Positions 1 to 8,645 of a DNA stretch of 64,000 nt are shown one piece after another; the first letter of the stretch is position 1, and every line of letters starts with the position of its first letter. The DNA comes from Streptomyces sp. NBC_01571. GTDB taxonomy: Bacteria; Actinomycetota; Actinomycetes; Streptomycetales; Streptomycetaceae. The notes beneath the pieces are model-generated. The model had not been told where the DNA came from. It did not search any database and worked only from the letters and a program-made list of their open reading frames with translations. Position numbers and translations under genes: made by a program. Where the stretch lies: NCBI RefSeq assembly GCF_026339875.1, contig NZ_JAPEPZ010000001.1, forward strand, positions 5,270,001 to 5,334,000, written 5' to 3'.

Positions 1-1
1 C

Positions 2-1123
2 ATGGGCGCCGGTCGCGGCGAGCATGTCGCGGACAGCGACAAGAGGGACCTCACCTTCGGGCTCGCGATCGGCGGCACCGTCGTCGCGGCGGGCCTGGCC
101 GCGAGCTGGGCGATGGCCGAGCACGCCTCGACCGGCATCCAGGCGGGCCTCGCGATGCCCGTCGACGTCCTGCACCTGCTGGCGGTCGCCGTCTGGCTGG
201 GCGGACTGTCGACGCTGCTCGTTGCCCTGTTCAGGGCGCCCGCCGGGGAACAGATCGAGGCGGCGGCCGTACGGCGCTTCTCCCGCGTCGCGTTCGGCGG
301 CGTGACCGTGCTGGCCGCGACCGGCATCTACCAGTCGTGGCGCCAGGTCGGATCCTGGTCGGCGCTCACCGGCACCTCGTACGGACAACTGCTGCTCGTC
401 AAGATCGCCCTGGTGGCGGTGCTCGTCGGTATCGCCTGGATCTCGCGCCGCTGGACGGCACAGCTGTCCGAGGCGCCGACCGCGGTCGCCCGGCTGGTGG
501 AGCAGCGCGCGGCGGAGAAGGAACCCGCCACGGTGGCCGCCGGCTCCGGGGACGCGCGCCGTGCCGCCCAGCTGGCCCGGCAGCGGGCCGCCGTGGCCAC
601 CACGCGGCAGAAACGCGTCCGCGACGCCGACCCGGTCCGTACGGGTCTGCGCCGCTCGGTGCTCGCCGAGGCGGGCGTCGCGATCGTCCTGCTGGCGGTG
701 ACGACCGTGCTGACGTCCACCGAACCGGGGCGTACGGAGGAGGAGGCCAAGGGGGCCACCGCGGCCGCCTCCCAGCGGTCCGGGCCGCTCTCCCTGAAGA
801 TCCCGTTCGACACCGGCGGCGAGGACGGCAAGGGCACCGTTGAGGTCACCCTCGACCCGGCCCGCGTCGGCGGCAACGAGATGCACATCTTCGTGGTGCG
901 GCCGAACGGCAAGGCCTTCGACGTCCCCGAGGTCAAGGTCGCCTTCACGCTGGAGGCGAAGAAGATCGGCCCGCTGCCCGTGACCCCCGACCGCATCGCC
1001 ACCGGCCACTGGTCGGCGATCGGTGTACAGATCCCCATGGCGGGCGACTGGAAGATCGCGGTGACCGTGCGCACCTCCGACATCGACCAGGCGACCGTGA
1101 ACAAGAACGCGAAGATCGGCTGA
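2..1123 (+). CDS. CopD-family copper transport membrane protein, C-terminal part (5' end outside window)
   Basis: The reading frame is open at the window edge, so only about the last 373 residues are seen. Hydrophobic segments lie near residues 20-40, 50-76, 95-115 and 128-146. The second contains DVLHLLAVAVWLGG, the signature of CopD/YcnJ copper proteins. After a charged cytoplasmic loop (about 160-215) comes a further membrane segment (about 220-240). The last 130 residues look like an extracytoplasmic beta-sandwich (HIFVVRPNGKAFDVPEV). Such proteins move or buffer copper at the membrane. The stop lies 8 bases before the Tat-exported peroxidase gene, so the two are probably co-transcribed. 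Family assignment is good; transport direction is not shown by the sequence. Confidence 0.8.
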   Translation: MGAGRGEHVADSDKRDLTFGLAIGGTVVAAGLAASWAMAEHASTGIQAGLAMPVDVLHLLAVAVWLGGLSTLLVALFRAPAGEQIEAAAVRRFSRVAFGGVTVLAATGIYQSWRQVGSWSALTGTSYGQLLLVKIALVAVLVGIAWISRRWTAQLSEAPTAVARLVEQRAAEKEPATVAAGSGDARRAAQLARQRAAVATTRQKRVRDADPVRTGLRRSVLAEAGVAIVLLAVTTVLTSTEPGRTEEEAKGATAAASQRSGPLSLKIPFDTGGEDGKGTVEVTLDPARVGGNEMHIFVVRPNGKAFDVPEVKVAFTLEAKKIGPLPVTPDRIATGHWSAIGVQIPMAGDWKIAVTVRTSDIDQATVNKNAKIG

Positions 1124-1131
1124 ACCACACC

Positions 1132-2442
1132 ATGGCTGACCAGTCCAAGGCCTCTGCCAAGGGGGGCACCGCCGCCCGGCAGGACACCGCTGAGGAGTCC
1201 CCCCGGTCCCCCCTCCAAGGGGGAAAGGGCGCCTTTTCCCGGCGTCGGCTGCTCGGCACCGCGGGCGCCGGCGGTCTCGCGCTGGGTGCGGCCGGCGGCG
1301 CCGGATACGCGGTGGCGCCCGCGGCCGACCGGTCCACGCCCCTGACCTCGCTGGGCGCGGACACGGTGATGTTTCACGGGAAACATCAGCCCGGCATCAC
1401 CACCCCGCTGCAGGCCCGCGGCCATCTCGTCGCCTTCGACCTGGCCCCGGGCGCGGGCCGCACGGAGGCCGCCGCGCTGTTGCGCCGCTGGTCGACGACG
1501 GCCCGGCGGCTGATGGCGGGCGAGGCGGCGGCGCACGACGACACGGACGTCGCCCGCGACGCCGGCCCGTCGTCCCTGACGGTCACCTTCGGCTTCGGCC
1601 ACAGCTTCTTCGCGCGCACGGGCCTGGAGAAGCAGCGCCCGGTCGCCCTCGACCCGCTGCCCGACTTCTCCTCCGACCACCTCGACAAGACGCGCAGCAA
1701 CGGTGACCTGTGGGTGCAGATCGGCGCGGACGACGCGCTGGTCGCCTTCCACGCCCTGCGCGCGGTCCAGAAGGACGCGGGTGGCGCGGCCCGGGTGCGC
1801 TGGCAGATGAACGGCTTCAACCGCTCACCCGGAGCCACCTCCCGACCCATGACGGCCCGCAACCTGATGGGCCAGATCGACGGCATGCGCAATCCGAAAC
1901 CGTCCGAGCCCGACTTCGACCAGCGCGTCTTCGTGCCCGCCTCCGGCGACCCGACGTGGATGGCCGACGGCTCGTACGCCGTCGTACGCCGGATCCGCAT
2001 GCTCCTCGACGACTGGGAGAAGCTCTCGGTCGGAGCCCAGGAGGACGTCATCGGACGGAAGAAGGCAACCGGCGCACCGTTGTCCGGGGGCTCGGAGACC
2101 ACCGCGATGGACCTCGACAAGACCGACGCCGCCGGCGACCTGGTCGTCCCGATCAACGCGCACGCGCGCATCACCCGGCCCGACCAGAACGGTGGCGCCG
2201 CGCTGCTGCGCCGCCCGTTCTCCTTCCACGACGGCTTCGACCCGGACGGTGTGCCCGACGCGGGCCTGCTGTTCGTCTGCTGGCAGGCCGATCCGCTGCG
2301 CGGCTTCGTCCCGGTGCAGCGCAAGCTCGACCGGGGCGACGCCCTGTCCGCGTTCATCCGCCACGAGGCGAGCGGACTGTTCGCGGTGCCGGGCGGGGCG
2401 GCACCGGGGGAGTACGTGGGGCAGCGGCTGCTCGAGGGCTGA
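1132..2442 (+). CDS. Tat-exported Dyp-type haem peroxidase (EfeB-like)
   Basis: The protein has 436 residues. A twin-arginine signal (SRRRLLGTAG, residues 36-45) is followed by an Ala/Gly-rich hydrophobic stretch, so folded protein is exported. The DyP signature GxxDG is present as GQIDG (247-251), giving catalytic Asp250. His344 in NAHARITRP fits the proximal haem ligand and is followed by a conserved Arg region (LLRRPFSFHDG). Family members oxidise dyes or porphyrinogens with H2O2, and EfeB homologues have been linked to iron supply. It follows the copper membrane protein by 8 bases. The segment before the Tat motif carries a G/C hairpin-like repeat (about 1199-1230) and looks variable. The ATG at 1132 has no strong ribosome-binding site, consistent with translational coupling. 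Confidence 0.9.
   Translation: MADQSKASAKGGTAARQDTAEESPRSPLQGGKGAFSRRRLLGTAGAGGLALGAAGGAGYAVAPAADRSTPLTSLGADTVMFHGKHQPGITTPLQARGHLVAFDLAPGAGRTEAAALLRRWSTTARRLMAGEAAAHDDTDVARDAGPSSLTVTFGFGHSFFARTGLEKQRPVALDPLPDFSSDHLDKTRSNGDLWVQIGADDALVAFHALRAVQKDAGGAARVRWQMNGFNRSPGATSRPMTARNLMGQIDGMRNPKPSEPDFDQRVFVPASGDPTWMADGSYAVVRRIRMLLDDWEKLSVGAQEDVIGRKKATGAPLSGGSETTAMDLDKTDAAGDLVVPINAHARITRPDQNGGAALLRRPFSFHDGFDPDGVPDAGLLFVCWQADPLRGFVPVQRKLDRGDALSAFIRHEASGLFAVPGGAAPGEYVGQRLLEG
1371..1384. other. parS-like site (one mismatch) inside the DyP gene
   Basis: GTTTCACGGGAAAC has one base different from the ParB site and encodes part of VMFHGKH in the peroxidase. Confidence 0.45.
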
Positions 2443-2465
2443 GGGCCGCTCGAGGGCTGAGGGCC
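2430..2465 (+). repeat. 18-bp perfect tandem duplication across the DyP stop codon
   Basis: The unit gctcgagggctgagggcc occurs twice in direct succession (2430-2447 and 2448-2465). It spans the end of the peroxidase gene. The unit is a multiple of three, so the second copy repeats the last residues and the TGA stop. Confidence 0.85.
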
Positions 2466-2528
2466 CCCCTTCGGGTGCTGTTTCCGCAGCCGCGAGCCGG
2501 GGCGCACAAGGCCCATTAGGGTGAGGAC

Positions 2529-3461
2529 ATGCCAGCCAGCTATGCGTATCTCGGTCCTGAAGGCACCTTCACCGAAGTCGCCCTGCGCACTCTCCCGGAG
2601 ACCGCCACCCGCGAGCTCGTCCCGATGGTGTCGGTCCCCGCCGCCCTGGACGCGGTGCGCAACGGCGAGGCGGAGGCCGCCTTCGTCCCGATCGAGAACT
2701 CGGTGGAGGGCGGTATCACCACGACCCTCGACGAGCTGGTCGCGGGCAGGCCACTGATGATCTACCGCGAGGTGCTGCTGTCGATCACCTTCGCCCTGCT
2801 GGTCAGGCCCGGCACCAAGCTGTCGGAGATCAAGACGGTGACCGCGCACCCCGCCGCGCAGCCGCAGGTGCGCAACTGGCTGAGGAACAACCTGCCGGAC
2901 GTCCTCTGGGAGTCCGCGGCCTCGAACGCGGACGGCGCGCGTCTCGTGCAGGAGGGCCGTTACGACGCCGCCTTCGCGGGCGAGTTCGCGGCGGCCAAGT
3001 ACGGCCTCGAGGCGCTGGAGACCGAGATCCACGACGCGGAGAACGCGCAGACGCGCTTCGTGCTGGTGGGCCGGCCCGCCCGGCCCGCGGCGCCGACCGG
3101 AGCGGACAAGACGTCCGTGGTCATCTGGCAGCGCGACGACCACCCGGGTGCCCTCCTCGAACTGCTCCAGGAGTTCGCGGTGCGCGGGGTCAACCTGATG
3201 CTGCTGCAGTCCCGGCCGACCGGGGAGGGCATCGGCAACTACTGCTTCGCCATCGACGCCGAGGGGCACATCTCGGACCGCCGGGTGGGCGAGGCGCTCA
3301 TGGGACTCAAGCGGGTCTGCCCGGAGGTCCGTTTCCTCGGTTCGTACCCGCGTGCGGAAGTCGACCCCAAGGATGTGCGCGCGCCCCGGGCGGGCACGTC
3401 GGACAGCGAGTTCTCCGCCGCGTCGGACTGGCTGGCGCGCTGCCAGGACGGCCGGTTCTGA
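2529..3461 (+). CDS. pheA: Prephenate dehydratase
   Basis: A 310-residue monofunctional prephenate dehydratase, which converts prephenate to phenylpyruvate in phenylalanine synthesis. The N-terminus YLGPEGTFTE and the IENSVEGG segment are typical of the PDT domain. The catalytic TRF motif is at residues 175-177 (Thr175). The C-terminal third is an ACT regulatory domain (GALLELLQEF, then QSRP and GNYCFAID), which normally binds phenylalanine for feedback inhibition. There is no chorismate mutase domain. ATG start with GGGTGAGGAC upstream. The gene stands alone, 86 bases after the peroxidase gene and ahead of a long DnaA-box-rich gap. Confidence 0.95.
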   Translation: MPASYAYLGPEGTFTEVALRTLPETATRELVPMVSVPAALDAVRNGEAEAAFVPIENSVEGGITTTLDELVAGRPLMIYREVLLSITFALLVRPGTKLSEIKTVTAHPAAQPQVRNWLRNNLPDVLWESAASNADGARLVQEGRYDAAFAGEFAAAKYGLEALETEIHDAENAQTRFVLVGRPARPAAPTGADKTSVVIWQRDDHPGALLELLQEFAVRGVNLMLLQSRPTGEGIGNYCFAIDAEGHISDRRVGEALMGLKRVCPEVRFLGSYPRAEVDPKDVRAPRAGTSDSEFSAASDWLARCQDGRF

Positions 3462-3519
3462 GCCGCTCGCCGGACCGTCTCCAGGGCCCTTCCTCGCCAG
3501 TCCTACCTGCAGATTTTCG

Positions 3520-3830
3520 TCATCCACAGATGTTATCCACAGGTTTGCTTCTCGACCTGGGGACAAGTCGACAACGAAGCACTACATCGTCGACAAATCG
3601 GCCTACAGGCCCTCACTTCGTCCACAGACCCTCACGTCACCCCTCGTCCACTCTTTTCCCTTGATCAATCCTTTGGAGCGAAGCATTTCCACTCGAACGT
3701 GGGTGTAGGGGTGGTTTGACCGGGGAATTCTCCGCCCGGCATGCGGCTTTCGGAATGATCCACTCCGCAGTCCACAGATCTTCCACACAGCCTGTGGATA
3801 ACTTCGCGGGAGGCAGATGCCTGTGGACAA
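3520..3830. promoter_or_regulatory. DnaA-box cluster in the pheA-serS gap
   Basis: The 573 bases between pheA and serS (3462-4034) hold no credible gene. They contain exact 9-mers TTATCCACA (3533-3541), TGTGGATAA (3793-3801) and TGTGGACAA (3822-3830, i.e. TTGTCCACA on the minus strand). One-mismatch boxes are TCATCCACA (3520-3528) and TCGTCCACA (3618-3626). The boxes occur on both strands, and the stretch is clearly more A+T-rich than its surroundings. It is not oriC, because dnaA and dnaN are not adjacent. A DnaA-titrating or regulatory site is the simplest reading. Confidence 0.75.
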
Positions 3831-4034
3831 CCCCGTCTCAAATCCCGGCCCCCACAAGGGAGTCCGGTCAACCGGCGCGCCGCCCTCTGCCCCGTTTCAG
3901 GGAGTGGAGTCCCTTTTATTGACGGCAATGGATGATCAAGGGAATCGATCCGGCATTTCACTCATAACGTGACACACGTGACGGAGTGGAATATCGAGTC
4001 GATGGCCGGAAGCGCGCACCGGTAGCCTTGTGGG

Positions 4035-5312
4035 GTGATTGACCTTCGCCTGCTCCGTGAGGACCCCGACCGTGTGCGTGCGTCGCAGCGCGCCCGTGGA
4101 GAGGACGTCGCACTCGTCGACTCCCTCCTCTCCGCCGACGAGCGGCGCAGGTCGTCCGGCGTCCGCTTCGACGAACTCCGTTCCGAGCAGAAGGCGCTCG
4201 GCAAACTGATCCCCAAGGCCTCCGGCGACGAGAAGGCCGAGCTCCTGAAGAAGGCCGGCGAACTCGCCGCCGCGGTCAAGGCCGCCGACGCCGAGCAGCA
4301 CGAGACGGACGAGGAGACCAAGCGGCTCCTCCTCCAGCTCGGCAACCTGGTCCACCCGGACGTCCCGGTCGGCGGCGAGGAGGACTTCGTCGTCCTCGAG
4401 ACGCACGGCACGATCCGCGACTTCGGTGCCGAGGGCTTCGAGCCCAAGGACCACCTGGAGCTCGGCGAGGCGCTCGGCGCCATCGACGTGGAGCGGGGCG
4501 CCAAGGTGTCCGGCTCGCGCTTCTACTACCTGACGGGCGTCGGCGCCCTCCTGGAGCTCGCCCTCGTCAACGCGGCGATCGCACAGGCCACCGAGGCCGG
4601 CTTCGTCCCGATGCTGACCCCGGCGCTGGTCCGCCCGCGCGCCATGGAGGGCACCGGCTTCCTCGGCCAGGCCGCGGAGAACGTGTACCACCTGGAGAAG
4701 GACGACTACTACCTGGTCGGCACCTCCGAGGTCCCGCTCGCGGCGTACCACATGGACGAGATCCTCGACGCCGACCAACTGCCCATGCGCTACGCCGGCT
4801 TCTCGCCGTGCTTCCGCCGCGAGGCCGGCACCTACGGCAAGGACACCCGCGGCATCTTCCGCGTGCACCAGTTCGACAAGGTCGAGATGTTCTCGTACGT
4901 GGCCCCCGAGGACGCGGAGAACGAGCACCAGCGGCTCCTGGAGTGGGAGAAGCAGTGGCTGACCGGCCTCGAACTGCCCTTCCAGGTGATCGACGTGGCC
5001 TCGGGCGACCTCGGCTCCTCCGCCTCCCGCAAGTTCGACTGCGAGGCGTGGATCCCGACCCAGGGCAAGTACCGCGAGCTGACCTCGGCCTCGAACTGCG
5101 ACGGCTTCCAGGCCCGCCGGCTGTCCGTACGCATGCGCGACGGCAAGAAGGTGCAGCCGCTCTCCACGCTGAACGGCACCCTGTGCGCCGTACCGCGCAC
5201 GATCGTGGCGATCCTGGAGAACCACCAGCTGTCCGACGGCTCCGTGCGGGTACCCGAGGTGCTGCGCCCCTACCTGGGCGGTCGTGAGGTCCTGGAGCCG
5301 ATCTCCAAGTGA
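4035..5312 (+). CDS. serS: Seryl-tRNA synthetase
   Basis: A 425-residue class II aminoacyl-tRNA synthetase that charges tRNA-Ser. The N-terminus [15 protein letters not shown] opens a long coiled-coil arm (about residues 25-100, rich in Lys/Glu/Ala) that grips the tRNA. Motif 2 is seen as [21 protein letters not shown]. Motif 3 appears as [19 protein letters not shown] near the C-terminus, preceded by the [10 protein letters not shown] segment. The start is GTG at 4035. The stop overlaps the next gene as GTGA. A tRNA-Ser gene lies about 900 bases downstream on the other strand. Confidence 0.97.
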   Translation: MIDLRLLREDPDRVRASQRARGEDVALVDSLLSADERRRSSGVRFDELRSEQKALGKLIPKASGDEKAELLKKAGELAAAVKAADAEQHETDEETKRLLLQLGNLVHPDVPVGGEEDFVVLETHGTIRDFGAEGFEPKDHLELGEALGAIDVERGAKVSGSRFYYLTGVGALLELALVNAAIAQATEAGFVPMLTPALVRPRAMEGTGFLGQAAENVYHLEKDDYYLVGTSEVPLAAYHMDEILDADQLPMRYAGFSPCFRREAGTYGKDTRGIFRVHQFDKVEMFSYVAPEDAENEHQRLLEWEKQWLTGLELPFQVIDVASGDLGSSASRKFDCEAWIPTQGKYRELTSASNCDGFQARRLSVRMRDGKKVQPLSTLNGTLCAVPRTIVAILENHQLSDGSVRVPEVLRPYLGGREVLEPISK

Positions 5313-6142
5313 CCGGCACCACTGGATCGACCGCGTCGGCCGGGGCGTTCCCCTACCGGCTCGTCGCGACCGACCTCGACGGGACGCTGCTGCGCTCCGA
5401 CGGGACGGTCTCGGCGCGGACGCGTGAGGCGCTCGCCGCGGCCACCGCGGCGGGCGCGGCCCACATCGTCGTCACCGGGCGCGCGGTGCCCTGGACCCGG
5501 CACATCCTCGACGACCTCGGCTACGAGGGGCTCGCGGTGTGCGGTCAGGGGGCGCAGGTCTACCACGCCGGCGAGCACCGGCTGCTCACCTCGGTGACGC
5601 TCGACCGGCAGCTGGCCGGTCTGGCGATCGCCAAGATCGAGGCGGAGGTCGGCCCGCTGCTGCTCGCGGCGAGTCGTGACGGGCTCGACGGCGAGGTGCT
5701 GGTCGGCCCCGGCTACCGGACGCAGGACGGTCCGCTCCCGGTCGTGCCGATCAAGGACGCGGCGGACCTCTGGTCCGCTCCGCTGAACAAGGTGTACGTC
5801 CAGCACCCGACGCTCTCCGACGACGCGCTCGCGGCGGTGGCCATGCAGGTCGCCGGTGGTCTGGTCGGCGTCACGATGGCGGGCGCGGGCATCGTGGAGC
5901 TTCTCCCCCTCGGCCTCTCCAAGGCCACGGGGCTGTCCCTCGCCGCCCGCCGCCTCGGCACGCGGGCCGCGGACACCATCGCCTTCGGCGACATGCCCAA
6001 CGACATCCCGATGTTCGCCTGGGCGGCGCGCGGGGTGGCGATGGCGGACGCCCATGAGGAACTCAAGGCGGTCGCCGACGAGGTGACGTCCTCGAACGAC
6101 GAGGACGGCATCGCGGTCGTACTGGAACGGTTGCTGGGCTAG
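5309..6142 (+). CDS. HAD-superfamily (Cof-type) phosphatase
   Basis: A 277-residue HAD hydrolase. Motif I is [11 protein letters not shown] near residue 23 and carries the nucleophilic Asp. The Thr motif is in VVTGR. Motif IV is [10 protein letters not shown] near residue 230. The cap domain between motifs II and III is the C2/Cof type, seen in sugar-phosphate and nucleotide phosphatases such as YbiV and Cof. The exact substrate cannot be read from the sequence. The GTG start overlaps the serS stop (GTGA), so it is translationally coupled to serS. A paralogue lies at 17005-17922. Confidence 0.9.
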   Translation: MTGTTGSTASAGAFPYRLVATDLDGTLLRSDGTVSARTREALAAATAAGAAHIVVTGRAVPWTRHILDDLGYEGLAVCGQGAQVYHAGEHRLLTSVTLDRQLAGLAIAKIEAEVGPLLLAASRDGLDGEVLVGPGYRTQDGPLPVVPIKDAADLWSAPLNKVYVQHPTLSDDALAAVAMQVAGGLVGVTMAGAGIVELLPLGLSKATGLSLAARRLGTRAADTIAFGDMPNDIPMFAWAARGVAMADAHEELKAVADEVTSSNDEDGIAVVLERLLG

Positions 6143-6222
6143 CCGGTCCGGGCCGGGAACTGCCGGCCCCGGGCCGCCGGCCGGTCCGGGCCCGCGGTTC
6201 GCAAAGCCCGGTCGTGGTGTCG

Positions 6223-6310
<88 letters not shown>

Positions 6311-6637
6311 GGGTGGGCGGCCCGCGCGAGATGCGCGCTCGAAGCGGCCGCCCCGGGCAGCCCCCCGTGCGGAGCGGGTTCGACGGAGGGGTGACTACTC
6401 CGGAACCCGCCGCGGGCTGCCCTGTCGGGAGCTCGACGAACTGCTCCTGATGAACATCGTCGCGCTCCTCTCCCAGAATGCGGCGCCGGCCGGATGCGGC
6501 GGCGTGGACACAACTACTGTGCCCGTACGCCGCTTTGGGCGCCACTGATTAAGACCGTGCGGCTGCATGCGGGGGCCGTGCGGCGGCCGTGCGCGGGCCG
6601 TGCGGCAGCGGTCGATGGCCGCGTGCGGACGTCGTGG
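6311..6637. other. Intergenic, no gene recognised
   Basis: This stretch lies upstream of the tRNA-Ser gene and downstream of the small gene at 6638-6901. It should contain the tRNA promoter. I see no ribosome-binding site with a convincing frame and no strong hairpin. Confidence 0.5.
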
Positions 6638-6901
6638 CTACTTGCGGCGCCACCTGCGCCGGCGGGCCTTGCTGAAGAACCAGCCCGCGGGCGGCTCGTC
6701 GGAGCGCCAGGGCTGTGGATCCGGTCCCCCTTCGCGCCAGCGGGCGGCGAGCATACGGGAGCGGGCGGACGGCTCGGCCGTCTCCGCGGACCGTATGAAG
6801 TCCTCGTCGAGTACGACGTCGTCCCAGAGGTCCCCCGGCCCCCGCTGTCCTTCACCCCGCTGTCCCTCGCTCTGCTGGCCCTCGCTCTGCGGTTCCGCCA
6901 T
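6638..6901 (-). CDS. Small conserved actinobacterial protein of unknown function
   Basis: An 87-residue protein. The N-terminal 22 residues are a low-complexity Gln/Gly/Glu repeat (SEGQ, GEGQ units). The middle is acidic (DLWDDVVLDEDFI). The C-terminus ends in GWFFSKARRRRWRRK, a Trp/Arg-rich tail I recognise as conserved in Streptomyces small proteins. A strong AGGAGG sits 8 bases before the ATG. It lies downstream of the ABC operon on the same strand, separated by a terminator. No function is assigned; the acidic-then-basic layout could suit nucleic-acid or partner binding. Confidence 0.75.
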   Translation of the reverse strand: MAEPQSEGQQSEGQRGEGQRGPGDLWDDVVLDEDFIRSAETAEPSARSRMLAARWREGGPDPQPWRSDEPPAGWFFSKARRRRWRRK

Positions 6902-6974
6902 CCCCGTTCCTCCTAGCCGCGCGTCCCCTTTTGCCCAGTGTGCCCGGACAGATGTGAAGTGGATGTCAAAGAAG

Positions 6975-7000
6975 GGGGCTCCACGCGTGCGTGGAGCCCC
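6975..7000 (-). terminator. Terminator hairpin after the ABC-2 operon
   Basis: An 11-bp perfect stem (GGGGCTCCACG / CGTGGAGCCCC) with a 4-base loop starts 4 bases after the stop of the last ABC gene. Confidence 0.8.
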
Positions 7001-7003
7001 TGC

Positions 7004-7723
7004 TCACTCCTCGCCGGCCAGCGTCAGCGACCGCAGCCGCTGTCCGGCGTACCAGGTGGCGAGGACCGTGACGGCGACCAGCAGAACCGTCGCCGTCGGG
7101 AGTCCCACGTCCGAGGTGACGAGGTCCCCGCCGGTGACCTTGTGGGCCACCGCGAGCGCCCACTGCTGGACGCTGAGCGTGCGCGCGCCGGACACCAGCG
7201 ACCCGAAGAGGGCCTCCCAGACCAGCGCGTAGACGAGGCCGAAGACGACCGCGTGCCGGGTCACCGTTCCCAGCAGCAGGAAGAGTGCCGCGTACGCGAT
7301 CGAGGCGACCAGCGCGGCCACGGTGTAGGCGACGGCGATCTGCTGGCCGTTGCCGTTCAGGATCATGCCGGCGATGAAGGTCGGCACCGCCGAGAACGCC
7401 ATGGTGACGGCGACCGCGACGATCAGCTTGGTGAAGATGATCGTCGGCCGCTTGAGGGGCTTGGCCAGCAGATACACCACCGAGCCGTCGTCGATCTCGG
7501 GTCCGATCGCGCCCGTTCCCGCGATGACACCGATGATCGGGACCATGGTGGCGAGCGCGAACCCGCCGAGCAGGTCCGAGGCCACCTGGTCGTCGGCTCC
7601 GGAGAAGCTGCGTACGGCCACGGAGATCACGATGAGCAGGACGGGCAGCACGCAGAGGATGAGGGCCCGGCGGCGGCCGAGCAGGCCCCGATAGGTGAGT
7701 CGGGCGACTGTGGGGTCGTACAT
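7004..7723 (-). CDS. ABC-2 type transporter permease
   Basis: A 239-residue integral membrane protein with six hydrophobic segments and the start MYDPTVARLTYRGLLGRRR, typical of NosY-like ABC-2 permeases. It is the last gene of a four-gene operon and follows its ATPase by 10 bases, with AGGAGG overlapping that gap. The adjoining ATPase and a second permease/ATPase pair suggest two exporters made together. The substrate cannot be inferred. The operon ends at the hairpin just downstream. Confidence 0.88.
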   Translation of the reverse strand: MYDPTVARLTYRGLLGRRRALILCVLPVLLIVISVAVRSFSGADDQVASDLLGGFALATMVPIIGVIAGTGAIGPEIDDGSVVYLLAKPLKRPTIIFTKLIVAVAVTMAFSAVPTFIAGMILNGNGQQIAVAYTVAALVASIAYAALFLLLGTVTRHAVVFGLVYALVWEALFGSLVSGARTLSVQQWALAVAHKVTGGDLVTSDVGLPTATVLLVAVTVLATWYAGQRLRSLTLAGEE

Positions 7724-7733
7724 GTTCGGCCTC

Positions 7734-8645
7734 CTACGCCGCGACGAGATACGAGAAGACGGACTCGAGGGACTCGTCGGACGGCGAGACCGTGAGCAGT
7801 CGGATGCCGTGTTCGCGTGCGACGCGCGGCAGCAGGGTGGTGAACCGGCCGAAGTCGACCGCCTGGACGCGCAGCGCGCCCTCGGCGAGGTCCACTTCGA
7901 TGCCCGATGTCGACGGGTCCGCGATCAGGGCGGCGGCCAGTGTCCGGTCGTCGCTGGAGCGGACGAGGTAGCGGTGCGGGCGGTCGGTCATCAGCCGGCG
8001 GATGCGCCGGAAGTCGCCGCTCGCCGCGTGCCGGCCGGCGACGATCACCTCGATGTGGGCGGCGAGCTGCTCGACCTCCTCGAGGATGTGGGACGAGAAC
8101 AGCACCGTGCGGCCCTCGTCGCCCATGCGGCGCAGCAGGTCCATGAGCTGCATGCGCTGGCGTGGGTCCATGCCGTTGAAGGGTTCGTCGAGCAGCAGCA
8201 GGGACGGTTCGTGGACCAGGGCGGAGGCCATCTTCACGCGCTGCCGCATGCCCTTGGAGTACGTCGAGATCTTGCGGTCCTGCGCGTACTCCATCTCGAC
8301 CGTGGCGAGGGCCCGTTGGGCGGCCTTCGCGCCGAGTCCGTGCAGTTCGGCGTTGGCGACGACGAACTCACGGCCGGTGAGGAAGTCGTACATCGCCTCG
8401 CGCTCGGGGACGATGCCGATGTGCTTGTAGATCTCCTCGTTGCGCCAGACCTGTCGGCCGTCGAGAGTGACGGTGCCCGTGGAGGGGGCGAGGAAGCCGC
8501 CCATCATGTTGATGAGGGTGGACTTCCCGGCGCCGTTCGGGCCGAGCAGACCGGTGACTCCGGGGCCGATCGTCATCGTGATGTCGTTGACCGCCACCAC
8601 GTTGCCGAACCAGCGGGAGACGTGGTCGATGTTGAGCGTGGTCAC
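7734..8645 (-). CDS. ABC-2 exporter ATP-binding protein
   Basis: A 303-residue ABC ATPase. Walker A is GPNGAGKST, the signature segment is YSKGMRQRVKMASALVHEP, and Walker B is LLLLDEPFNGMD. The C-terminal 80 residues form the extra domain usual in CcmA/NatA-type exporters. The start is GTG at 8645 (VTTLNIDHVSRWFG) and overlaps the upstream permease stop as GTGA. An open frame continues upstream but belongs to the permease region, so the GTG is preferred. It pairs with the permease at 7004-7723. Confidence 0.92.
   Translation of the reverse strand: MTTLNIDHVSRWFGNVVAVNDITMTIGPGVTGLLGPNGAGKSTLINMMGGFLAPSTGTVTLDGRQVWRNEEIYKHIGIVPEREAMYDFLTGREFVVANAELHGLGAKAAQRALATVEMEYAQDRKISTYSKGMRQRVKMASALVHEPSLLLLDEPFNGMDPRQRMQLMDLLRRMGDEGRTVLFSSHILEEVEQLAAHIEVIVAGRHAASGDFRRIRRLMTDRPHRYLVRSSDDRTLAAALIADPSTSGIEVDLAEGALRVQAVDFGRFTTLLPRVAREHGIRLLTVSPSDESLESVFSYLVAA

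Noticed and set aside
3462..4034. DnaA-box-rich gap considered as oriC
   Set aside because: Streptomyces oriC lies between dnaA and dnaN and holds many more boxes. Neither gene is here, and only three exact boxes are present.
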